A stretch of DNA of 51,670 nucleotides, taken from contig PGZR01000033.1 in NCBI GenBank assembly GCA_002841405.1, forward strand, positions 1 to 51,670, read 5' to 3'. The notes under the pieces were generated by a model that was not told the DNA's origin, did not search any database, and saw nothing but the letters and a program-made list of their open reading frames with translations. Origin of the DNA: Firmicutes bacterium HGW-Firmicutes-4. GTDB lineage: Bacteria > Bacillota > Clostridia > Eubacteriales > Eubacteriaceae. A program made the position numbers and the translations under genes. The number at the start of each line of letters is the position of its first letter. Positions within the stretch are counted from its first letter, which is position 1. This document shows positions 44,586 through 51,670 of this stretch, in pieces.

Positions 44586-46349
44586 ATGAAAAAGATTAAC
44601 AAAGTTCTTGGTTTGGTACTGATTTTGTTAATGGTGACGGGATGTTGGGGATCCATGGCCTTCGCGGCAACCATCAATGATGATCAGACCATTACCCTTA
44701 AAATCATTCACACCAATGATACCCATTCCCGTTATACCTACAGTGTCAAAAATAACACCATCGGATACGCCAAGCTTAAGACCATTATCAATCAGGAGAG
44801 TCCTGATTTAACTGTTGATGCCGGGGATATCTTTCATGGCCAGTCCTTTGCTACCATCGAAACCGGCGGTTCGATTGCCGAACTGATGGCGGCGGTAGGC
44901 TTTGATGCCATTGCCCCGGGGAATCATGATTTTAATTATGGGAGTTCGCGATTGTTGGAATTGGGAATCATGTCCAACACTAAAATTCTGGGCAACAATG
45001 TGACCGAAAGTGATTCCGGAAGTCCTTTTTTTAATGATGACTATTTGATCAAAGAAATTGCGGTTGACGACGAGATCTTAAAAATCGGCGTGTTTGGACT
45101 GATCAGTCCGGACATTTATGGGGATACGGCTCCATCTAATGTCGCCGGGCTGACCTTTGGCACCCGGGAGTCTGTCATTGCCACGGCTCAGCAAGCAGTA
45201 GCGGCTCTAGAAGCCCAGGGCTGCGATATGATCGTTGCGCTGACGCACATCGGTGATTCGGACAATGGCACGTTGATGCGCAGCGATGCCATCGCTGAGG
45301 GCGCCCCGGGTATTGATGTAATGATCGATGGTCATACCCATGATGTTGAAAACCGTGATGTCAATGGCACCCTGATTGTCCAAACCGGATGTTATTCCAG
45401 TGCAGTGGGGGCGGTTGAGATCACCCTGAACAAAGCGGCCGACCAGCCGGAGTCTGAGGATAGCAGCTATACCATTAAAAGTAAAACAGCCCGCCTGACA
45501 ACCGTGGCTGAGGCATCGGATGATCTTATTCTGGCTGACCCGACGGTGGCAGCTCTGACGGCAGCCATCGAAGCCCGCGAAGATCCCATAAAAAAACAGG
45601 TGGTGGGTGAAACACCAATAAAACTTGGCGGCAGTACCGATAATATCTGGCAGGATGTCCGTTTGGGAGAACTGAATTTGGGAAGAGCGCTGGCTGACAG
45701 CTATCGTTTTGTTACAGGAGCAGATATTGCCATTGAGAATGCCGGGGGAATCCGGGCTCAGATCCCGGCCGGCGAGATTAATAAAGGTCAGGTCATCGAC
45801 GTACTGCCCTTTGGAAATTATCTGGTAACCAAGTCAGTTTCGGGAGCTGACATTAAAAAAATGCTGGAAACCAGCATCGAGATAGGTGTCAATAACCAGA
45901 TTGCCAAAGATAAAAATGATAATTCATGGCCAGCAAACAGTGGCAGTTATCTCCAATGGAGTGGCATCACGGCCCAGTACGATTTATCCAGACAGGTAGG
46001 AACTCGGGTCTTTTCGGCAAAAGTCGGCGGTATCGAGATGAATGATGAGCAGATGTACAAATTAGCCTGTAATAATTATCTGGCCACCAGCAATGATTAT
46101 CCGGGTTTAAAAGCAGCGGATATTATTAATGAGTATTCAGCCTGTGATGAATCATTTATCAACTATCTGCAGACTGCTGGCGCCGATCGTTTTATGACAG
46201 CGATCAATACACCAAATGTGACGGTGGGAACAGGACCTGAACCGCAGCCAGCTCCCCAGCCTGCGCAGAAACAGTCGAGCACGAATCCGCGAACCGGCTA
46301 TCAACCATGGAGCTGGGCGATGTTATTTCGCTTAGTTTTCAGTTTATAA
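44586..46349 (+). CDS. Secreted 5'-nucleotidase / 2',3'-cyclic phosphodiesterase family protein
   Basis: 587 residues: a signal peptide, a metallophosphoesterase domain (HTNDTHSRY, DAGDIFHG, APGNHDFNYG, ALTHIGD, DGHTHD, all metal ligands present) and a 5'-nucleotidase C-terminal domain (about 335-520). It probably hydrolyses extracellular nucleotides. The N-terminus has both a lipobox-like VTGC and a signal-peptidase site AFAA. The C-terminus has a linker rich in P and Q, then NPRTG and a short hydrophobic end without the usual basic tail. ATG 44586 is better spaced from AAGGAG than 44583. Confidence 0.9.
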   Translation: MKKINKVLGLVLILLMVTGCWGSMAFAATINDDQTITLKIIHTNDTHSRYTYSVKNNTIGYAKLKTIINQESPDLTVDAGDIFHGQSFATIETGGSIAELMAAVGFDAIAPGNHDFNYGSSRLLELGIMSNTKILGNNVTESDSGSPFFNDDYLIKEIAVDDEILKIGVFGLISPDIYGDTAPSNVAGLTFGTRESVIATAQQAVAALEAQGCDMIVALTHIGDSDNGTLMRSDAIAEGAPGIDVMIDGHTHDVENRDVNGTLIVQTGCYSSAVGAVEITLNKAADQPESEDSSYTIKSKTARLTTVAEASDDLILADPTVAALTAAIEAREDPIKKQVVGETPIKLGGSTDNIWQDVRLGELNLGRALADSYRFVTGADIAIENAGGIRAQIPAGEINKGQVIDVLPFGNYLVTKSVSGADIKKMLETSIEIGVNNQIAKDKNDNSWPANSGSYLQWSGITAQYDLSRQVGTRVFSAKVGGIEMNDEQMYKLACNNYLATSNDYPGLKAADIINEYSACDESFINYLQTAGADRFMTAINTPNVTVGTGPEPQPAPQPAQKQSSTNPRTGYQPWSWAMLFRLVFSL

Positions 46350-46377
46350 AAAAGGCGGTGCAGACATCAACAAAAAA

Positions 46378-46839
46378 ATGAACCTTCAGGCGATAATGGC
46401 GCTGGCGATTGAGACTGCAAAAGCAGGGGCTGTCAGGGGTGAGGTTCCCATTGGGGCAGTGCTGGTTTGTGATGACAAAATCATTGCCCGGGCTCATAAT
46501 CTCAAAGAAACCTTGGCCGATCCCACTGCTCATGCTGAAATATTGGTGATCCGCGAAGGTGCTGAAAAACTGGGGCGCTGGCGATTGGACGACTGTCAGT
46601 TATATGTCACGGCTGAACCCTGTGTGATGTGCATGGGAGCGGTTATTCAGGCTCGGATTCCAATGCTGGTTTATGGCGCCACCGAAAAAAAATATGGCGG
46701 CGTGGAATCCACGGCCAGTCTTGGGCATCACCCAATGTTGCCAAAACAGATGGAGATTTACGCAGGGATTTGTGAAGCTGCCTGCGAAGAACTGCTGACT
46801 ACTTTTTTTGAGAATTTGAGAACGGCAGAAAACGGTTGA
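46378..46839 (+). CDS. tadA: tRNA-specific adenosine deaminase
   Basis: Deaminates A34 to inosine in tRNA-Arg(ACG). 153 residues with the zinc motifs HAE (catalytic Glu, in PTAHAEILVI) and PCVMCMGA, and family residues GEVPIGAVLV and RARIP-like QARIP. No good ribosome binding site precedes the ATG; translation may be helped by the nucleotidase gene 28 bp upstream. After the TGA the same frame stays open for 49 more codons. Confidence 0.93.
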   Translation: MNLQAIMALAIETAKAGAVRGEVPIGAVLVCDDKIIARAHNLKETLADPTAHAEILVIREGAEKLGRWRLDDCQLYVTAEPCVMCMGAVIQARIPMLVYGATEKKYGGVESTASLGHHPMLPKQMEIYAGICEAACEELLTTFFENLRTAENG

Positions 46840-47145
46840 ATAGTGTTTTATTTTGATTGCGATCAGACTAAGCGGCAATGTGGCAAAGGCCTAAAAACAG
46901 CTAATTTTTTAGATAGACCGATTAAAGGGAACGATTATTTTGAAGGATTTGATATTCAGACGATTCTTAATCAGGTAGTAACCGTATAAGATAATGTTCG
47001 GCGATGTATCCAGGATCAATTTGAAGGAATTTGACCTTGATAAAAAAATAGAAAAATGATAAAATGTTTTTAAAATAGAAACAATTGTGTTTCTATCGAG
47101 AACAATATCCCAAACTGAATTGATTTAATTATAAGGAGAAAGACG
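46840..47145. other. 306-bp intergenic region after tadA
   Basis: It holds no recognisable RNA gene; an SRP RNA was looked for because it often lies near tadA, without success. The tadA frame continues open to TAA at 46987-46989 (48 codons from GTG 46843) with no ribosome binding site. The end is AT-rich, with AAGGAG before the DUF362 gene. I see no clear terminator. Confidence 0.4.
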
Positions 47146-48282
47146 ATGAATCAAAAATCACAGGTTTATTTTACAACGCTGCGAACGACAGGATCGAATA
47201 ACATTTTAAAAAAGCTGGAAAAACTGGTCACTGCGGCTGGAATGATGGACATTGATTTTGAAAACAAATTTGCAGCAATTAAGATCCATCTGGGTGAGCC
47301 GGGAAATCTGGCCTATCTTAGACCCAATTACTCCAAAGTCATTGTCGATATGGTTAAGGAAAAGGGCGGAAAACCATTTCTGACTGATTGCAATACCCTT
47401 TATGTGGGACGACGTAAAGACGCCCTGGAGCACCTCGATGCCGCCTACGAAAATGGCTATAACCCCTTTGCCACAGGTTGTCATGTAATTATTGGCGATG
47501 GTCTGAAAGGCACCGATGACATTGAGGTGCCACTCGCAGGCGGCGAATGTGTGGCCACGGCCAAAATTGGCCGGGCGATTATGGACGCCGATGTCTTTAT
47601 CTCGATGACTCATTTCAAAGGCCACGAAAATACCGGCTTTGGTGGCGTCCTGAAAAACATCGGTATGGGTTGCGGTTCCCGGCGGGGAAAAATGGAAATG
47701 CATTCCAACAGTAAACCCTTTGTAAAAGAAAAGAAGTGTCGGAGTTGTGAAATGTGCGGTAAGATCTGTGCGGTCCAGGCCATTTCTTATGGGAAAGAAG
47801 ATGGTAAAGCCAGCATCGACCACAACATTTGCGTCGGCTGTGGCCGCTGTATTGGAGTCTGTCCTTTTGATGCCATCTCACCCAAATATGATGAAAGCAA
47901 TGATATCCTCAATAAAAAAATTGCCGAATATACCAAGGCCGTGTTGGATGGACGTCCTCATTTCCACATCAGCTTTGTTATCGATGTTTCACCAAACTGT
48001 GATTGCCATATCGAAAATGATCTGCCAATCATTCAGGACGTCGGCATTTTTGCCTCCATCGACCCGGTGGCCCTGGATATGGCCTGCGCGGATGCCTGCA
48101 ATAACGCCCGGATTCTCCGGGGCAGCTGTGCGGAGGAACGGATTATTGAGAATGAAGAAAAGGATCTGTCAGAACTGGATGTGTTCACCCTGGTTCATCC
48201 GGATACAAACTGGAAGGTTTGTGTTGATCATGCCGTCAAGCTGGGTCTGGGCAATAAGGAATACGAAATTACCGAGGTTTAA
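47146..48282 (+). CDS. DUF362 protein with two [4Fe-4S] ferredoxin motifs
   Basis: 378 residues: an N-terminal DUF362 domain (about 1-185, with AIKIHLGEPGN and MTHFKGHENTGFGG), a bacterial ferredoxin insert with CRSCEMCGKICAVQ and CVGCGRCIGVCPF (about 193-245), and a C-terminal DUF362 part. The family is common in anaerobes and is a presumed redox protein, with no agreed substrate. A strong AAGGAG precedes the ATG. It appears monocistronic. Confidence 0.88.
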   Translation: MNQKSQVYFTTLRTTGSNNILKKLEKLVTAAGMMDIDFENKFAAIKIHLGEPGNLAYLRPNYSKVIVDMVKEKGGKPFLTDCNTLYVGRRKDALEHLDAAYENGYNPFATGCHVIIGDGLKGTDDIEVPLAGGECVATAKIGRAIMDADVFISMTHFKGHENTGFGGVLKNIGMGCGSRRGKMEMHSNSKPFVKEKKCRSCEMCGKICAVQAISYGKEDGKASIDHNICVGCGRCIGVCPFDAISPKYDESNDILNKKIAEYTKAVLDGRPHFHISFVIDVSPNCDCHIENDLPIIQDVGIFASIDPVALDMACADACNNARILRGSCAEERIIENEEKDLSELDVFTLVHPDTNWKVCVDHAVKLGLGNKEYEITEV

Positions 48283-48344
48283 GAGGATGCTTTACGATGG
48301 CTCAATATAGAAACCGATATCATGATTTCTTTAATATTTTGTGA

Positions 48345-48373
48345 TTGACAAAGGCAAAATAAATAGATATAAT
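48345..48373 (+). promoter_or_regulatory. Consensus sigma-A promoter of the T-box leader
   Basis: TTGACA (48345-48350), a 17-bp spacer and TATAAT (48368-48373) match the consensus exactly. Transcription would start near 48380, producing the T-box leader. Confidence 0.88.
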
Positions 48374-48379
48374 GACTCA

Positions 48380-48713
48380 AATACAAAAGTTGTGATTGAA
48401 AAATAACTAAATAAAATAACTGCTATGACCAAGAGAAAGATACCAAAAATTGTATTTTAGAGAGTTGGAGGATGGTGTAATTCCAATAGTACAATGGTAT
48501 GTAATACTCACTTGCGAGCTGCCAACCTGAAAATTTACCCAATTAGTAGGGAAGGCCGTGATCCCATCCGGGACGTCAACGTTAAATGACTATGGTTAGG
48601 TGCGCCTTGCGTTCAGACCAGAAGAGGAAATAGTTGTAAAGCTATTTCGAATTTAGAGTGGTACCGTGGATACTTATATCCGCCTCTGTTGTTATACAGA
48701 GGCGGATTTTTTT
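48380..48713 (+). promoter_or_regulatory. T-box riboswitch leader of ilvC
   Basis: The T-box sequence is near GTGGTACCGTGG (48659-48670), preceded by a stem III hairpin (GAAATAG..CTATTTC). The terminator TCCGCCTCTGT / ACAGAGGCGGA (48679-48706) is followed by TTTTTTT. Upstream, 48455-48530 has stem I features (AGAGAGTTGG.. and GAGCTGCCAACCTGA). In the candidate specifier loop CTC (48507-48509, leucine) reads best, in line with leucine T-boxes on ilv-leu operons. Uncharged tRNA would stabilise the antiterminator and allow ilvC expression. The specifier assignment is by eye. Confidence 0.85.
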
Positions 48714-48731
48714 AGTTAATAAAAGCTATCA

Positions 48732-48750
48732 GATAACAATTGGTCGGTAC
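48732..48750. repeat. Single arm of the CAATTG/GGTAC repeat family
   Basis: GATAACAATTGGTCGGTAC matches the right arm of the element at 2817-2999 with one missing T. No opposite arm is found nearby. It lies between the T-box terminator and ilvC. A TATAAT at 48774-48779 downstream could mark a second ilvC promoter, but its -35 is poor. Confidence 0.55.
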
Positions 48751-48816
48751 AATTTACACGACATACGTGAGTATATAATGGTCACATCAAGTGAATTTAT
48801 ATAATTAGAAAATTGA

Positions 48817-49842
<1,026 letters not shown>

Positions 49843-49863
49843 TTTAGAGACTGATGAACTACC

Positions 49864-49959
49864 GCACCGACCAATTGTTAATCTGTTGCTCGCTCCGGGA
49901 TCGGACAGGCGATGCCATGTCCGCCCCGATGCGTACAATACGCGAACAATTGTCGGTAC
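49864..49959. repeat. 96-bp inverted-repeat element between ilvC and leuA
   Basis: The left arm is CACCGACCAATTGTTAATCTG and the right arm inverted is GTACCGACAATTGTT, with a GC-rich interior hairpin (GGACAGGC..GCCATGTCC). The left arm shares a run of at least 20 bases with the inverted right arm of the 2817-2999 element, so this copy is inserted in the opposite orientation and is shorter inside. It lies within a predicted operon. Confidence 0.65.
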
Positions 49960-49981
49960 AGGGTTATCCGTACGGCATAAT

Positions 49982-50010
49982 AAAAGGCAGAAGACCTTCT
50001 GCCTTTTTTT
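49982..50010 (+). terminator. Terminator-like hairpin between ilvC and leuA
   Basis: AAAAGGCAGAA (49982-49992) pairs with TTCTGCCTTTT (49997-50007), with T-run 50004-50010. No good promoter lies between it and leuA, so leuA must depend on readthrough or on a promoter I cannot see. Confidence 0.8.
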
Positions 50011-50045
50011 AAAACAAAAAAACAAAATAATTAGGAGGAGATGCA

Positions 50046-51566
50046 ATGAGCAGAATCGTAAAAATATTTGATACCACCCTTCGAGATGGGGAACAATCGC
50101 CGGGTTGCAGTATGAACCTGAAAGAAAAATTAGAGATGGCGAAACAACTCGAACGTTTGAGAATTGACGTCATTGAAGCTGGATTTGCCATTGCATCTCC
50201 TGGTGATTTTGAATCGGTTCAACTGGTTGCTAATGAGATTAAAAATGCCACTGTCGCCAGCTTGGCCCGCAGTACCGAAAAAGATATCACCACCGCCTAT
50301 GAAGCCTTAAAAGGTGCGGTTAACCCGCGGATTCATTATTTCTTGGCAACTTCGGACATTCACATGGAATACAAGCTGCGGATGTCCCCGGAAGCGGTGC
50401 TGGAAAAAGCCATTGCGATGGCCAAATTTGCCCGAAACCTTTGCGGTGAGGTCGAATTCTCTGCCGAAGATGCTTCCCGGACCCGGCCGGAATTCTTATA
50501 TCAGGTGCTGGAAGGGGTTATCAATCAAGGGGTTACCATAGTAAACGTCCCGGATACGGTCGGTTATACCACCCCTGGTGAATATTTTAAATTTATAGAA
50601 GGTATCCGCAACAATGTACCGAACATCGATAAGGCCACCATTTCTGTCCATGTTCATGACGATCTGGGGCTGGGGGTGGCCAACTCGCTGGCTGCTATTC
50701 AGGCGGGGGCCGGTCAGGTGGAATGTACGGTTAACGGCATTGGTGAACGGGCCGGAAATGCAGCCCTGGAAGAAATTGTCATGGCCCTTAAAACCCGCTA
50801 CGATGTTTACCAGGTAGATACCAATATTGATACCACCCAAATCTATCGTTCCAGTCGTTTGTTATCCAAGTTAACTGGGGTTCGGGTGCAGCCGAATAAA
50901 GCCATTGTCGGCGAAAATGCCTTTGCCCATGAATCAGGTATCCATCAGCATGGAATGATGGCCAATAAAGAAACCTATGAAATCATGACGCCGGAATCGA
51001 TCGGCTTAAAAGAAAACAAAATGGTGCTGGGTAAACACTCCGGCAAGCATGCTTTTGTAGATAAACTCACCTCGCTGGGTTATACCTTAAGCGATGAAGA
51101 GGTGCTGGATTTATTCAATCAGTTCAAGGTTCTGGCGGATAAGAAAAAAGTCATTTCTGATAAAGATATTCTGGCCCTGGTCGAACAAAAACAATTGGCC
51201 ATTCCCGAAGTTTACTCCCTGGACACCGCCGCCACTATCCGATTGCGGAAAAATGGCGATCTTATCGAAGGCGTATCGCTGGCTGATGGACCGATCAGCG
51301 CCGGGTTTAAAGCCATCAGCGAATTGGTTGACTGTGAGTTGACCTTGATTGATTATGGGGTTACTGCGGTTACCGACGGTACAGATGCCCAGGGTGAAGC
51401 ACAGGTGAAAATTTCAGACGGCACCCATGTTTATCATGGCCGGGGGTTGAGCACCGATATCATCGATGCCAGCTTGAAAGCTTATGTTGACGCCGTAAAC
51501 CAGATGCTTTACATAAAAGACAGTCAAAGCAAAGAAATCCAGGAACAAACAAGTTCAAAACCGTGA
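50046..51566 (+). CDS. leuA: 2-isopropylmalate synthase
   Basis: Condenses 2-oxoisovalerate with acetyl-CoA, the committed leucine step. 506 residues: catalytic barrel with FDTTLRDGEQSPGCSM (metal and substrate), HVHDDLGLGVANSLAA and the GIGERAGNAALEE loop, then a C-terminal LeuA regulatory domain (about 380-495) for leucine feedback. AGGAGGAG precedes the ATG. The related acyl-condensing gene follows 15 bp downstream. Confidence 0.96.
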   Translation: MSRIVKIFDTTLRDGEQSPGCSMNLKEKLEMAKQLERLRIDVIEAGFAIASPGDFESVQLVANEIKNATVASLARSTEKDITTAYEALKGAVNPRIHYFLATSDIHMEYKLRMSPEAVLEKAIAMAKFARNLCGEVEFSAEDASRTRPEFLYQVLEGVINQGVTIVNVPDTVGYTTPGEYFKFIEGIRNNVPNIDKATISVHVHDDLGLGVANSLAAIQAGAGQVECTVNGIGERAGNAALEEIVMALKTRYDVYQVDTNIDTTQIYRSSRLLSKLTGVRVQPNKAIVGENAFAHESGIHQHGMMANKETYEIMTPESIGLKENKMVLGKHSGKHAFVDKLTSLGYTLSDEEVLDLFNQFKVLADKKKVISDKDILALVEQKQLAIPEVYSLDTAATIRLRKNGDLIEGVSLADGPISAGFKAISELVDCELTLIDYGVTAVTDGTDAQGEAQVKISDGTHVYHGRGLSTDIIDASLKAYVDAVNQMLYIKDSQSKEIQEQTSSKP

Positions 51567-51581
51567 TAAGGGGGAATTGGA

Positions 51582-51670
51582 ATGTCAGAAAAAATATTAG
51601 TCTTTGATTCAACCCTCAGAGATGGGGCCCAGGCCGAAGGAATATCCTTCTCGGTAGAAGACAAAATCCG
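51582..51670 (+). CDS. cimA: Citramalate synthase (partial, cut by window end)
   Basis: The first 29 residues begin MSEKILVFDSTLRDGAQAEG and continue ISFSVEDKI, which matches citramalate synthase (DGAQ.EGISFS) rather than LeuA (DGEQSPG). It would condense pyruvate and acetyl-CoA, giving a threonine-independent isoleucine route. It follows leuA closely and is likely co-transcribed. The rest lies outside the window. Confidence 0.85.
   Translation, partial: MSEKILVFDSTLRDGAQAEGISFSVEDKI

Noticed and set aside
46840-47145. SRP RNA gene after tadA
   Set aside because: The conserved tetraloop hairpin and flanking motif of the SRP Alu/S-domain were not found on either strand.

Overview
This is a chromosomal stretch from a low-to-moderate GC Firmicute, most likely an anaerobic Clostridia member of the Eubacteriaceae type (Acetobacterium-like; this placement is inference). 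The signs are AGGAGG-type ribosome binding sites, several GTG/TTG starts, sigma-A promoters, a T-box leader, an ECF transporter S component, a CcpN/PSRP/PPDK cluster, a minimal SufCB pair and a DUF362 ferredoxin protein. I see no rRNA or tRNA genes, no CRISPR array, no prophage and no transposase.

Layout. (1) 1-6385: arginine biosynthesis, with argG divergent from argC-J-B-D; arginine-box-like sequences overlap both promoters. (2) 6390-10763: two head-to-head two-component systems. (3) 10811-20275: trmL, a YbhN-type membrane protein, a two-subunit fumarase with an aminotransferase, a broken LacI regulator, a TraB-family membrane protein and a polar amino-acid ABC transporter. (4) 20337-25978: a PHP histidinol phosphatase, comEA, and a ccpN-like / PPDK regulatory protein / PPDK operon whose ppdK start is disrupted. 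(5) 26046-31069: galE, an ArsR regulator downstream of a CoA-disulfide reductase whose rhodanese domain is split off by a frameshift, and the minimal sufC-sufB pair. (6) 31245-41193: an exopolysaccharide locus. Five tightly coupled plus-strand genes encode a GT-C-like membrane protein, a DUF2334 protein, a BcsA-like GT2 synthase without PilZ, a BcsB-like protein and a membrane protein with a degenerate GGDEF domain. Facing them on the minus strand are a UDP-GlcNAc 2-epimerase and a GH8-like hydrolase. (7) 41177-46839: split ThrE exporter, coaBC, a divergent pantothenate-type ECF S component, a secreted 5'-nucleotidase and tadA. (8) 47146-51670: a DUF362 ferredoxin protein, then branched-chain amino-acid genes: T-box leader, ilvC, leuA and the start of a citramalate synthase gene (cimA).

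Most notable points. The exopolysaccharide locus pairs a PilZ-less synthase with a degenerate GGDEF protein that has lost the catalytic GG(D/E)EF motif but keeps an exactly placed RxxD inhibitory-site motif. It looks like a PelD-style cyclic-di-GMP receptor attached to a BcsA/BcsB-like machine. A family of inverted-repeat elements built on GTACCGAC..AATTGTT / CAGATTAACAATTGGTCGGT recurs at four sites plus a likely remnant, mostly beside amino-acid biosynthesis genes. Two genes (ppdK and the CoA-disulfide reductase/rhodanese fusion) are interrupted exactly at poly-A runs that would be suitable -1 slippage sites, and a LacI gene carries an internal deletion. These could be real decay, slippage-based expression or sequencing error, and the window alone cannot decide.
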